Assembly (NCBI GenBank): GCA_963747535.1
Contig: CAVVFX010000016.1
Span: 94,835-158,834, forward strand
Length of the DNA: 64,000 nt
Direction of reading: 5' to 3'
Source of the DNA: CAVVFX01 sp963747535
GTDB lineage: Bacteria; Acidobacteriota; Terriglobia; Bryobacterales; Bryobacteraceae
Shown here: piece after piece, positions 35,744 to 44,758 of the stretch
Numbering within the stretch: the first letter of the stretch is position 1
How the letters are laid out: each line of letters opens with the position of its first letter
Position numbers and translations under genes: made by a program
Notes under the pieces: generated by a model
Databases searched by the model: none
What the model was told of the DNA's origin: nothing
What the model saw: the letters and a program-made list of their open reading frames with translations, nothing else

Positions 35744-36100
35744 AAGAGACAGCCTCTTTTTTCAATTTGAATCCAAATGTAAAATGTAAAAAAACCTACA
35801 CTCGTGATCAGAAACCCAACAAATGGTCAAAACACCCAGAAGGCACTTGAAACATACTAGTCGGAGTGATTTCCGGACGGAAGGCTAAAGCGGTTAGCAG
35901 TAATATATTCCAGGTAGTTAACGACTTAAGATCTCCATTTTCAGTGGAGTTAACGCTCGATCCTTTCTGTCGTTCACGGTTCCGTTGACAGATGGGAGTC
36001 TGTTAACGACAGTCCAAAACGGGAAGTATTGGGTGTTGCAACGCACGAGTTAGTCGCGTATACTCCATTGCGATGGGGTTTTCCCCCCGCCGGGGAGATA
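35744..36100. promoter_or_regulatory. Divergent control region with three GTTAACG boxes
   Basis: 357 bp between the receptor gene (leftward) and the malectin gene (rightward), no gene inside. GTTAACGAC occurs at 35917-35925 and 36002-36010, and GTTAACGCT at 35949-35957, all in the same direction; related half-copies (CGTTCACG, CGTTGACAG) lie between. The part next to the receptor is A/T-rich. The repeated box suggests operators for a shared regulator, perhaps the membrane regulator encoded at 36101. Inference from repetition and position. Confidence 0.5.
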
Positions 36101-37654
36101 ATGCGGATCCAAGCCGATTACGCGCTGGAAAGATCCGAAGTTGCAGTGTTGCTTGCTTCGGGTATTTTTAACCGCGCGCCCAACCTGGTTCAGATCCTGA
36201 CCTACATATGTTCGAAGTATTTTGAAGGCTCTCAGGAAGGAATTAAGGAATACAACATTGCGGTTGAGGCATTAGGGCGACCGGCAGATTTCGATCAAAA
36301 GCGGGATTCTATCGTGCGTGTCGAGGCACACCGCTTACGGAAGCGTCTACGGGAATATTACGAAAATGAGGGAGCCGGTCACGTTTGCCAGATTGAGATT
36401 CCGCCCGGGCAATACGCACCCCGGTTTATCGTTAAAGAATCTGCCCCTGTTCAGAATGGCGCGGAACAGCCAGCCATCGAGAGCGGGAATTCACAGGTCG
36501 AGATCATCGCTCAGGGAAGCAGCGAGGTTTTAGCGCCGAAGGTCGAAGCAATCCCCGTCAGAAGGGCGAGGCGGTGGCTGGCGCTATCGATCGTAGTGGC
36601 CGCCGCAACCGCCGTTACGCTGCTGCTGACATTTCGGCCTGTCATGCGGGTTCCCGTTCAGCACAGGAAGGAGTTGTTCACGGCCGCCCCTGGCGACGAG
36701 ATCCGAATTCTCGCCGGCGTTGACAACAGCAAATACCTGGATGCCGTCAGTCACACCTGGAGTGGGGACCGCTTCTTCTCCGGCGGATCAGTCTTTCAAG
36801 CTGCAACCGTTCACCCTATCGCCGGAACTCGCGATCCTCAACTCTATCAGAGCCGCCGCGAAGGGGCGTTCACTTATGACATCCCTCTTGCGCGGGGGGT
36901 CTACGAACTGCGCCTGTATTTCGGGGAGACTCTTTACGGCGACAACAACATTGCGGGCGGCGGCGAGACTAGCCGCATTTTCCAGGTGTCGGCTAATGGC
37001 AGACCTTTGCTAAAAGACTTCGACGTAATCGAAGATGTCGGACCCAGCGCAGCCGATGTCAAAGTATTCAAGGATGTCTCCCCTGCCGGCGACGGCAAGC
37101 TCCATCTCAAGTTTGAGCCAGGGACCAATCCTGCATTCCTCAATGGGATCGAGATTGTTCCGGGAATCTCAGGCAAGATGCGTCCGGTTCGCATGGTGTC
37201 ACGCGATCGCGGCTTGAGCGACATGTCCGGCCGCTTTTGGGAGTCGGACCGATACGTCAGGGGCGGCCAGTTGGTGCAACGAAATGAGCCGGTCTCAGGA
37301 GCCACAGACCCGGAACTTTATCATGGAGAGCGTTTCGGAAATCTCACGTATACGATTCCTGTGGCCCAGCCGGGGCGATATGGTCTGAATCTCTATTTCG
37401 TTGAGAGCTGGTTCGGTCCGGGCAATCCAGGCGGCGGGGGAGAGGGAAGCCGGGTTTTTGACATTCTTTGCAACGGCGTCGCTTTGAAGCGCAACTTCGA
37501 TATATTCAAGGAGGCGGGAGGCCAAAATCGTGCGCTGGTTTTATCCTTCGATGCCCTGGAACCAAATCCGCAAGGAAAGCTGGTTATTTCGCTGCTTCCC
37601 CGCCGTAACTACGCGGCGATAAACGCTCTCGAGATCCAGGACGAGTCAAACTAG
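36101..37654 (+). CDS. Membrane protein: winged-helix-like N-domain, TM helix, two malectin domains
   Basis: 517 aa from the ATG at 36101 (GGGGAGATA before it). Residues about 10-110 (LVQILTYICSKYFEGSQEGIK; DSIVRVEAHRLRKRLREYY; IPPGQYAPRF) form an N-domain often found in Acidobacteria and resembling a DNA-binding winged helix, with a recognition-like basic helix RVEAHRLRKRLREYY. One TM helix follows (WLALSIVVAAATAVTLLLTF). The periplasmic part holds two malectin-type sugar-binding domains (YELRLYFGETLYGDNN; YGLNLYFVESWFGPGNPGGGGEGSRVFDI). The layout is that of ToxR/CadC-type one-component membrane regulators with a carbohydrate sensor. It is divergent from the receptor array, a likely target. 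DNA binding is inferred. Confidence 0.75.
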   Translation: MRIQADYALERSEVAVLLASGIFNRAPNLVQILTYICSKYFEGSQEGIKEYNIAVEALGRPADFDQKRDSIVRVEAHRLRKRLREYYENEGAGHVCQIEIPPGQYAPRFIVKESAPVQNGAEQPAIESGNSQVEIIAQGSSEVLAPKVEAIPVRRARRWLALSIVVAAATAVTLLLTFRPVMRVPVQHRKELFTAAPGDEIRILAGVDNSKYLDAVSHTWSGDRFFSGGSVFQAATVHPIAGTRDPQLYQSRREGAFTYDIPLARGVYELRLYFGETLYGDNNIAGGGETSRIFQVSANGRPLLKDFDVIEDVGPSAADVKVFKDVSPAGDGKLHLKFEPGTNPAFLNGIEIVPGISGKMRPVRMVSRDRGLSDMSGRFWESDRYVRGGQLVQRNEPVSGATDPELYHGERFGNLTYTIPVAQPGRYGLNLYFVESWFGPGNPGGGGEGSRVFDILCNGVALKRNFDIFKEAGGQNRALVLSFDALEPNPQGKLVISLLPRRNYAAINALEIQDESN

Positions 37655-37697
37655 CCGCTAACCACCGGCGGCTATAGCTGCGATATGATGACGGGTC

Positions 37698-38378
37698 GTG
37701 AGAACTAATTCGCAGACTCCACTCTTCGGCTTCGCTCTCCTTGGAGCAGGCGTCGCCGCCGCGGCCATTGCCATCGCGCCATCGTCCACGCTATTTGAGA
37801 ACGACCAGGTAAGGACGGTCATGGCGCTCGAAAAGGCGCATGTCAAGGGCAAGTTTCATGAACACAAGATGAATCGCGTGATGGTCTATCTGCAATCCGG
37901 CCGCCAGCGGTTCGAGTATCAGGACGGCAGGAAACCGGCGGAATTTGAGTACAAGGCCGGTGAGGTGAAATGGAGCCCGCCGGACGGCATGCACTCTCCC
38001 GAGGTCGTCAGCAACGATCCTTTCAACATAATCGAAGTCGAGTTGAAGAAACCCGGTACGGGGAAGAAAATCACTTCCGCACTCGATCCGGTGAAGATCG
38101 ATCCCAAGCACTATAAGGTGGAGTTTGAAAACGATCAGGTGCGCGTCATCCGTGCGCGCATGGGCCCGCACGAATCGGTTCCGATGCATGCGCACACGCT
38201 CAATCGCGTCACCGTCTTCCTGACCGACCAGAATATCCGATCAACCAGTTCGGACGGGAAAGTGGCAGTGACACAGCATAAGGCCGGCGAGGCGATCTGG
38301 AGTGCCCCAATCACGCACAAAGAAGAGAACCTCAACGACACGCCGTTCGAGGTCGTGGCGATCGAGATCAAAGACTAG
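37698..38378 (+). CDS. Secreted double-cupin protein
   Basis: 226 aa from a GTG. The N-terminal hydrophobic stretch GFALLGAGVAAAAIAIAPSS is a signal peptide or anchor. Two cupin-like halves follow, each opening FENDQVR (residues about 33 and 142) and holding His-rich strands (KFHEHKMNRVMVYL; SVPMHAHTLNRVTVFL) that could bind a metal. No enzyme class can be assigned. It overlaps the convergent DinB gene by 4 bp at the 3' ends. Confidence 0.75.
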   Translation: MRTNSQTPLFGFALLGAGVAAAAIAIAPSSTLFENDQVRTVMALEKAHVKGKFHEHKMNRVMVYLQSGRQRFEYQDGRKPAEFEYKAGEVKWSPPDGMHSPEVVSNDPFNIIEVELKKPGTGKKITSALDPVKIDPKHYKVEFENDQVRVIRARMGPHESVPMHAHTLNRVTVFLTDQNIRSTSSDGKVAVTQHKAGEAIWSAPITHKEENLNDTPFEVVAIEIKD

Positions 38379-38881
38379 CCCGACTGCCGGTAATAGTACA
38401 TCAGGTCCAGAACAGGCGGCGTCTTTCCCAGGGCGCGGATGAATCCGGATGCCTGTCCACGGTGATGCGTGCCATGATTCACCACGTGCAGGATGATCTG
38501 CCACACGGGTGAACGGAATGCGTCACCTTTGAAGGACGAGTAGGCGATCCCGGCTTCTGCCGCCTCCTGAGTGAGGGCTGAAGCATAATCCTTCCAACGA
38601 TCCCAAACGGGTGGCCATGCCGATTTTAGGGTAGCCAGCGTGGCATCGGCGTGGTACGGACGGGCAGTGAGCGATGTGCCGTGCACACGCTCGATCCATG
38701 CAACATCGGCGCCGTACACATGGAGCAGAGTGCCCAGCACGCTCTTTTCTGAGCTTCCGAAATCGCGCGTGAGTTCGTCAGTGGTGAGGCCGGCGGCGGC
38801 GTCCAGCATTCTCCGGCTGGCCCAGTTGTTGTAGTCGATATGTGTTTTCAGGGTGTCGATACTTACGGGGCTTACGTGCAT
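38375..38881 (-). CDS. DinB-like putative metal-dependent protein
   Basis: 168 aa from the ATG at 38881. It is a four-helix DinB/YfiT fold with the usual metal histidines: one in LLHVYGADVAWIERVHG and two in HVVNHGTHHRGQASGFIRALG. Members are thiol-dependent transferases or hydrolases in some organisms, most without known substrate. It overlaps the upstream Nudix gene by 10 nt, so the two are probably co-translated. Confidence 0.9.
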   Translation of the reverse strand: MHVSPVSIDTLKTHIDYNNWASRRMLDAAAGLTTDELTRDFGSSEKSVLGTLLHVYGADVAWIERVHGTSLTARPYHADATLATLKSAWPPVWDRWKDYASALTQEAAEAGIAYSSFKGDAFRSPVWQIILHVVNHGTHHRGQASGFIRALGKTPPVLDLMYYYRQSG

Positions 38882-39450
38882 CTGGTTTTTATAGCACGGC
38901 TCACGCTGCGGACGATGCTGGGCGCGACACCGAAGCGGGCGAGGTCCACAGGCGGGCACCATTCCACGCGGCGGGCTTCGGCGGTGACCTGAATCGCATC
39001 CGAGTGCGAAGTGAAGGCGAAGATCAAATCGTGATGGAGATGGTACGGCTCTCTCTTCTTGGGCGGAATCCCGTGGACATCAATGCCGACGAGCGGCGCC
39101 TTGAGGTAGGGGTCAATGGCCACGCCGGTCTCTTCGACGGCTTCCCGTCCGGCGACGCTGGAGATCGACACGTCGTCGTTTTCACAGTGTCCGCCGGGCA
39201 GCAGCCAGCGGAGCAGACGGTGATGAAACATGAGCAGCACCGATTCGCGGCGGGGATCGAGGACTGCCGCGGTGCAGGTGATGTGGCCCGGCGTGAACTG
39301 GCGGCGCGAGAAGGGATATTCGGATTCAGCCAGCATCATGAGCGTCAGTTCCTTGCTCTTGGCCGCCAGTTCATCTTCGGAGCAGTCAAACCTCTGGATG
39401 AGCGCGGCGATGTCGAGTTTTTGCTTACTCAGTAATCCGATAGACGGCAT
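38872..39450 (-). CDS. Nudix hydrolase
   Basis: 192 aa from the ATG at 39450, which lies 26 nt inside the preceding gene. The Nudix box reads GGHCENDDVSISSVAGREAVEETGV: the REAVEETGV core with its metal-binding glutamates is intact, but the first conserved Glu (G-x5-E) is replaced. FPWCPP-like ends and HLHHDLIFAFTSHSD suggest hydrolysis of a nucleoside diphosphate derivative. Substrate unknown. Middle member of a minus-strand cluster from 41.1 to 38.4 kb. Confidence 0.87.
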   Translation of the reverse strand: MPSIGLLSKQKLDIAALIQRFDCSEDELAAKSKELTLMMLAESEYPFSRRQFTPGHITCTAAVLDPRRESVLLMFHHRLLRWLLPGGHCENDDVSISSVAGREAVEETGVAIDPYLKAPLVGIDVHGIPPKKREPYHLHHDLIFAFTSHSDAIQVTAEARRVEWCPPVDLARFGVAPSIVRSVSRAIKTRCT

Positions 39451-41116
39451 ATTGCGAATTCCGATAGGCGGGTTCGATACCAGACAACAGGTGCTCCCGT
39501 TGCAGAACCAGATAGTCGATACCCCTGGCGCGGTAACAGGGAATGGCGGAGGCGGCGAACCCTTCACGATTCACGGTGTCCCAACGGGCGCTCCATTCTC
39601 CGGCGAAATCTTTCAGGTAATTCGCCTGACCGCCAGACTTCCAATCGACATACACGGCGCGCAAAGCGTGCACGCGGAACAACCCCGGGTAGAGGCGGTG
39701 ACCCGCGTCGGGGAAGAGAAATATGGCCGCACGCGGAGTATTGCCGCTCGCCCAGTGCGAGAGATCGGCGATCTCGGGCGTATGCAGATTCGGATAATTG
39801 GAAACGCCGCCGATCCCCGGGATGATGAAGAACGCAAGCACGCCCGCGATCGACAAGGCCGGCCGCGGCATTCGTAAGGCGACGGCCGTCAGCGCGGCCA
39901 GCCCGATCGCGGTGAGGACCATGCGCAGGACCGGCGGGTCGAAGAGTTGAACACGCATCGGAATGTAGAACACCAGCGTAAACCAGGCGCCCGACTCCAG
40001 GATGTGCGTGGTGCGTATAGCGGCCACGCTGGCCAGGATCACAGCGAAAGCCGTGACGAACAGCAAAACCCGCATCGGCTGGAGCTGCGGCACGAGCGAC
40101 CATTTCAATTGTTCGAGCAGCAGCCAGGAGAGCGGCATGCTGAGCATGCCCATCGCGGGAAGGAGAATGCTGAAGACCCGCATTTCCGGCGAGAGGTACT
40201 TTTTCACGCGCGTATACGCCAGCATCGCGAGGCCGTAGAGTGCGATGTACTGCGGCAGGAGATCTCGCCACCAGATCGAGATCCAGTTGTACGCGGTGCG
40301 CATGCGCTGCACCTGCTCCTGCTGCGGAGTGAGACGCGTGAAGAACTCCTGTTGTTCGCGCAGGACGGGCTGCAAATGCGCTGCTATCAGGATTCCAACG
40401 ATGGCGCAAGCAAGGGCGATCCACGCGGGCCAGATGCGGCTGCTGTACAGCCGGGCATTCTCGAACAACGGCAACTGCGCAGCCTGGCAGACCACCAAAG
40501 ACGATGGTCTGCCCCACGGGAAAAACGTGATGCAGAGTAGCGCGATCCAGAACGGTACCGTGGATGGAGCGTGGATCAGAAACGCCGCGGCCATTACGAT
40601 TCCTGCGGCAGTATAGCGTTGGTGCGAGGTGAGACCCATCGCGCAAAATAGGAGCGGGATGGCCAGTGCGCGCGGCGTCGGCTCGTATTCAAAGGTCAGA
40701 ACGGACGGCCCGGCAATCATCGCGCCGAGAGAAAAGATAGCGGCTACAAGGAGCGACGCCCAGACGTCGAGGCCCGCCGCCGTGGCTAACAACAAAACGC
40801 CCCAAATTCCCAGCGCGCGACAGACGATCTGTTCGCCGCCGAGCACGTGTTCGAAGTCGAGCCCGGTGACACGCTGCACTCCGAGCGCCAGCTCGTCGTA
40901 AAGGGTGTAGGAAACGTGCGGGTATTGGACGATCAAGTCGCGGTCCAGTGCGATGGGATCGCGGAGATGTTCCAGGATCGGTGCGTAGATCTGCATGTCC
41001 TGCTGCAGCCAGGTATGTCCGGGAAATTCAAAAAAGGTCAGCAGCGCGAGCCCGCAGATGGCCAAAGCTATTCCGGCGCGTGGCACGGCCGCGGAAAGCG
41101 CTGCCGCAAAGCTCAT
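39425..41116 (-). CDS. Polytopic membrane protein of unknown function
   Basis: 563 aa with about eleven predicted TM helices and a soluble C-terminal 110 residues. An N-terminal loop LQQDMQIYAPILEHLRDP carries an acidic motif at the position where GT-C glycosyltransferases have theirs; RALAIPLLFCAMGL and YLVLQREHLLSGIEPAYRN follow. No family is recognised with confidence. Its ATG overlaps the TPR gene's stop (ATGA). A dispersed repeat at 40469-40520 encodes part of an internal loop (GRPSSLVVCQAAQL). Confidence 0.65.
   Translation of the reverse strand: MSFAAALSAAVPRAGIALAICGLALLTFFEFPGHTWLQQDMQIYAPILEHLRDPIALDRDLIVQYPHVSYTLYDELALGVQRVTGLDFEHVLGGEQIVCRALGIWGVLLLATAAGLDVWASLLVAAIFSLGAMIAGPSVLTFEYEPTPRALAIPLLFCAMGLTSHQRYTAAGIVMAAAFLIHAPSTVPFWIALLCITFFPWGRPSSLVVCQAAQLPLFENARLYSSRIWPAWIALACAIVGILIAAHLQPVLREQQEFFTRLTPQQEQVQRMRTAYNWISIWWRDLLPQYIALYGLAMLAYTRVKKYLSPEMRVFSILLPAMGMLSMPLSWLLLEQLKWSLVPQLQPMRVLLFVTAFAVILASVAAIRTTHILESGAWFTLVFYIPMRVQLFDPPVLRMVLTAIGLAALTAVALRMPRPALSIAGVLAFFIIPGIGGVSNYPNLHTPEIADLSHWASGNTPRAAIFLFPDAGHRLYPGLFRVHALRAVYVDWKSGGQANYLKDFAGEWSARWDTVNREGFAASAIPCYRARGIDYLVLQREHLLSGIEPAYRNSQYAVYRITE
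40469..40520 (+). repeat. 55-70 bp dispersed palindromic repeat, copy 3
   Basis: Plus-strand copy with CGGCAACTGCGCAGCC, GGCAGACCACCAAAGACGAT and GGTCTGCCCCACGG in order; CAGACCA and TGGTCTG can pair. It lies fully within the membrane-protein gene. Confidence 0.65.
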
Positions 41117-41814
41117 TGAGCGGGAGTTTTCTCCAGTTGTTCCTTGAGCCAGATGCGCTGGGGATCGAGGTCGATGGCGTGTTGCAACGCCTGCCGCGCT
41201 TCACCGTTGCGGTGCAGTTTGCGTAGAGAGAGGGCCAGCCAGAGGTAGGAGTCAGCCAACTTGGGATCCAGTTCGATGGCTTTCTGGAAATCCTTCATCG
41301 CGAGTTCGGGTCCACCGCCTAATTGCTGCGGAAGGTAGTAATTCCCGACTCCCTGGGCCTCGTAGATGCGCGCCGATTTCGGGTCCAGCGCCATGGCCTT
41401 ATCGATAGCGTCCTTGGCACGCTTGCCGTAGGTCAGCGCGCTCAGCATGTTCACCGCCGGAATCGCCTGGCCGCACAAGGTGCCGAGCACGCGATAGTAT
41501 TCGGCGTTCTTCGGCTGCAGGGCGATGGCAGCCTGCGCGGCATGCACACCGGCATCAGCGGCTTTCTCGGCGCCGGCCTTATCCTTGAGCTCCAGGCTGA
41601 TCTCGCCGAGATAGGAATTGGCGAGGGCGACCCGATAATGGGCTTCGGCATCGTTGGGCGCCTTGTCAGCCGCGACTTGCAGTGTCGAGATCATTTTCTC
41701 CAAGGCTGCGCGGTCCTGACGGTCCCGGGCTCTCAGGAGATCGGCATCCCACGCGGGAAGAGCTGCCATAGCGGCCGTCGAGAGGATTAGAAGCAGTGCT
41801 GTTCGTCGCATCAT
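41113..41814 (-). CDS. Secreted TPR protein
   Basis: 233 aa from the ATG at 41814, giving the signal MMRRTALLLILSTAAMAALPAW. It contains five or so TPR-like helix pairs (EAHYRVALANSYLGEISLELKD; AKDAIDKAMALDPKSARIYEAQG; GEARQALQHAIDLDPQRIWL). It starts 14 bp after the MFS gene's stop and ends in an ATGA overlap with the membrane-protein gene. Probably a periplasmic adaptor; partner unknown. Confidence 0.85.
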   Translation of the reverse strand: MMRRTALLLILSTAAMAALPAWDADLLRARDRQDRAALEKMISTLQVAADKAPNDAEAHYRVALANSYLGEISLELKDKAGAEKAADAGVHAAQAAIALQPKNAEYYRVLGTLCGQAIPAVNMLSALTYGKRAKDAIDKAMALDPKSARIYEAQGVGNYYLPQQLGGGPELAMKDFQKAIELDPKLADSYLWLALSLRKLHRNGEARQALQHAIDLDPQRIWLKEQLEKTPAQ

Positions 41815-41828
41815 TTTACAACCCGGCG

Positions 41829-43034
41829 CTACAATTCGGCTACACGCCGTTTCAGAACCAGAAAATAGAGGCCCAGACAAAACAATAGTATCCCGTTCGC
41901 AGCGATCACGACCGGAGCGGTAAACAACGGGATCAGCTTGCCGGTTGTCAGACTGCCGAAAGGCATCCCGCCGCGAAACGCGACGTTATACACGCTCATT
42001 ACTCGTCCCCGCATCTCGTTAGCCGTGATCAACTGGACCAGGGAAGAAATCATGGTGAAGGCCCAGATCAGCGCCGCGCCCGCGATGTAAAGCAAAGCGT
42101 AACTCAGAAAGACGTTATGCGATCGCGCGAATCCCGCCATTACGGTCCCGAGCAGCATCAGCATGCAGAGTGCGATGCGTCCCTTGTTCCTGACGTTTCC
42201 TGCCGCCGCGACGAGCAGGGCGCCGGTAATGGATCCGAGTCCCGAACAGGCCAGAAAAATGGTATAGACTTCCGGACCGCGATGAAACACGTCCTTGGCG
42301 AACACGGGTAGAAACGTGATGGTGGGGATGGCAAGCGCCGTCATGAGGAAGGCGATCGCGATGAGCCCAACCATGGCTCCCTGATTGCGAATGAACCCGA
42401 AACCCTGCTTCATGCTGGTGATGACCGATTCGCCGGTGCGCGGAGGATTGAAACAGATCCGCAAATTGTAAAGCGAGATGATGACCGCGACGAAGGACAG
42501 GGCATTCAGCCCGAAGCACCACGCGGCGCCCAGGGTTTTCAGCACGATACCGCCGATCACCGGCCCGATGACACGCGCCAGGTTGAACTGGATGGAATTC
42601 ATGGCGATCGCGTTGGACAGATCTTCTTTTTCCACGAGGCTGGGCACGAGTGCGGAGTAAGCCGGGCCTCCGAAAGATTGCGCGGTGCCAACCACAAACG
42701 ACAGGCAGAGAATCTGCCAGATGTGTACCCTGTGAAACGCGAGCAGGGCCGTCAGCAAAAGGGCGCAGGTCATCTGCACGTACTGCGAGCCGAGCAAGAT
42801 GTAACGACGATCGATGCGATCCGCTACAACACCGCCGACCAGAGAAAAGAGGACGATCGGGATGTCGCCAAGGAAAGCGTCGAGGCCCAGCATGAACGAC
42901 GACTTGGACATGTCGTAGACCAGCCAGGCTTGCGCCATAGTCTGCATCCAGGAGCCGATGCTCGACGTACAGGCCCCCATCCACAGAATGCGGAAGTCCC
43001 GATAGTGAAAAGCCTTGAATATCCTCCGGAACAC
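41829..43034 (-). CDS. MFS transporter, EntS/MFS_3-like exporter
   Basis: 401 aa, twelve predicted TM helices. N-terminal FRRIFKAFHYRDFRILWMGACTSSIGSWMQTMAQAWLVYDMS is the typical start of the EntS-like branch, with the motif A loop VVADRIDRRYILL and a second FNLARVIGPVIGGIVL. These carriers export siderophores, drugs or unknown small molecules by proton antiport. Five bases separate it from the VOC gene upstream. Substrate unknown. Confidence 0.9.
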   Translation of the reverse strand: MFRRIFKAFHYRDFRILWMGACTSSIGSWMQTMAQAWLVYDMSKSSFMLGLDAFLGDIPIVLFSLVGGVVADRIDRRYILLGSQYVQMTCALLLTALLAFHRVHIWQILCLSFVVGTAQSFGGPAYSALVPSLVEKEDLSNAIAMNSIQFNLARVIGPVIGGIVLKTLGAAWCFGLNALSFVAVIISLYNLRICFNPPRTGESVITSMKQGFGFIRNQGAMVGLIAIAFLMTALAIPTITFLPVFAKDVFHRGPEVYTIFLACSGLGSITGALLVAAAGNVRNKGRIALCMLMLLGTVMAGFARSHNVFLSYALLYIAGAALIWAFTMISSLVQLITANEMRGRVMSVYNVAFRGGMPFGSLTTGKLIPLFTAPVVIAANGILLFCLGLYFLVLKRRVAEL

Positions 43035-43039
43035 TTGGG

Positions 43040-43414
43040 TTACGGAAGCGGTTTCTCGCGCTCGATCAGGTGAATGATGTTCCCGTCGGCGTCGGAAAAA
43101 AAGACCAGACGATTTCCCTGGGTGGTGAAAGCTTCAGTCAGAAAGTTGACCGATTTGGATTTCAGATCCTCATGAGCCGCGTCGAAACTGTCGACAGCGA
43201 TGGCGAGGTGGCGAATTCCCGGGGATTTCATCGCCTGGGGCGTACGTTCGCCCTCGGAGGGAATGATCTCCAGCATGGTTCCGTTGGGCGCCTTAACGAA
43301 ATAGTTGCCGGCGTATTCGAAGTTGATGTGAAAACCGAGGTGGTGAACATACCACTGCGCGAGTCTCAAGGGGTCCGGCGAGGCGATCGCCGTGTGCTCC
43401 AGGCCTTTATACAT
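43040..43414 (-). CDS. VOC (glyoxalase/dioxygenase) family protein
   Basis: 124 aa with two beta-alpha-beta-beta-beta modules. Likely metal ligands are H8 (LEHTAIASPDP), E49 (NGTMLEIIPSE), H69 (IRHLAIAVDSF) and E118 (GNIIHLIERE), the usual H/E set. Some members detoxify or confer antibiotic resistance; the substrate here is unknown. First gene of the cluster that includes the MFS exporter. Confidence 0.92.
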   Translation of the reverse strand: MYKGLEHTAIASPDPLRLAQWYVHHLGFHINFEYAGNYFVKAPNGTMLEIIPSEGERTPQAMKSPGIRHLAIAVDSFDAAHEDLKSKSVNFLTEAFTTQGNRLVFFSDADGNIIHLIEREKPLP

Positions 43415-43985
43415 AAATGAATTCTAGCGCAGCGGGACAGTGGGAGTATCGGAGGCTCGCGTGGCGCGTGCTCGCCGGGGGCCGTTATGGGCTGCTTGCG
43501 GAACGAAGCCAATTCCTGATAAGAGGGTGGTGTTTGTGGTAGTTGCGGGCGGTGGATGCAACGGGTGACGATTTTGCTTTGTGCATAATTGTGCTGCGAC
43601 GGGATAAACCGGCATGAAGTTGAGAATGAAAGAAGAGTCTTACAGGAAAGGAGATAGCGATTCCATCGTGACCACCAGTTTTACGCGGGCCGTCGTGAGG
43701 CGGCAAGCGAAGCAGCCGCTGGGAGGTAATACCATCCCCCCGCATTGCCACCTCCCTGAAGCACTCCACGGACCACACGAGCGGGGATCCGCTGGTTGGC
43801 GTTTCCAGTCACGTCGGCGTGACAGGCGCTTTTTGTCAGGATCAAAGTCACATAAAGCCGTTTCGGACCAACCTGCCCAGTTGCTACCTATCCGGACAGA
43901 TGGATAGCTTCCGGATGGCCGACAGACCCTTCAACCGTCGGTAAGCGCCGTGGCGACGCATCCAACCCGCCCAGCGCGGTCATAG
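43415..43985. other. 571-bp stretch without a recognised gene
   Basis: Short open frames here show no family motif, signal or ribosome binding site. The left part must hold the promoter of the VOC-MFS cluster; the right part is downstream of the ADOP remnant. No tRNA or clear repeat was seen. It may include debris linked to the deletion in the neighbouring permease gene. Confidence 0.5.
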
Positions 43986-44758
43986 CTATTGATAGCGTAG
44001 GGAAATTGCCGGGTCAACCCGCGTCGCGCGCCGCGCCGGCACATAGCATGCGATCGCGGCAACCGCGCAAAACAGCGTCGCCACTTCCGCATAGGTGAGC
44101 GGGTCAGTTGGCTGAACTTCGAAAAGAAAACTCCGCATCCCCCGCGTCAAACTCCACGCGCAGGCTATGCCCAGCCCAATTCCGCCCAACCATAGGGTCG
44201 CGCTTTGCAGCAGGACCAACCACACCACGTTGCTCCGCTGCGCACCCAGAGCCATGCGGATGCCGATTTCCGCGGTTCTCCGTTGTACCCAATACGCCAT
44301 CAGCGCGTACAGACCTAACAGCGAGAGAAACAGTGAAATGGTGCCGAACACGGTCAAAACCAGTGTTCGGAAACCGCGCTCCGCGCTCGCCTCGGAAATC
44401 AGTTGCTCCATCGTTCGCACGTCGGCGACCGCCAACGCCGCATCGATGTTTCGCACCAACGCGCGGAGGGCTGAAGCTATCCGCTCAGGAGGCAGGGTGC
44501 CCCGCACCAAATGTCGGACAGAAGCGAATGCAGCAGGTCCGCTCCAAAAGCTTCGCGGCACGCTTCTTTAGTTGGTTCGAAGCTCCCGAATTCCAGCCGG
44601 GCCTGTCGTTCCGCCTCGCCGCGTTCCATGCCGCCGCGCATCAGGTGTTCAACGTGGGTCTCGATGTGGAACCGAAGTTCATCATCCATCCTACGTTCCA
44701 GCGCCTGCCGATGTATCGTTGCCAGAAGCCACGAACGAAAGCGTTTCGCTACTATCAC
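43986..44758 (-). pseudogene. ADOP-type ABC permease with large internal deletion
   Basis: The GTG at 44758 overlaps the PadR stop (GTGA) and begins an ADOP N-terminus: RRMDDELRFHIETHVEHLMRGGM, EAERQARLEFGSFEPTKEACREA. Homology then jumps near 44505-44520, in another frame, to the far C-terminus: RTMEQLISEASAERGFRTLVL, IGIRMALGAQRSNVVWLVLLQ and PARRATRVDPAISLRYQ with the last four TM helices. A complete member is about 800 aa; some 500 are missing, including the whole first MacB-like half. The gene cannot give a working permease. PadR-ADOP pairs are a hallmark of Acidobacteria. Confidence 0.85.
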
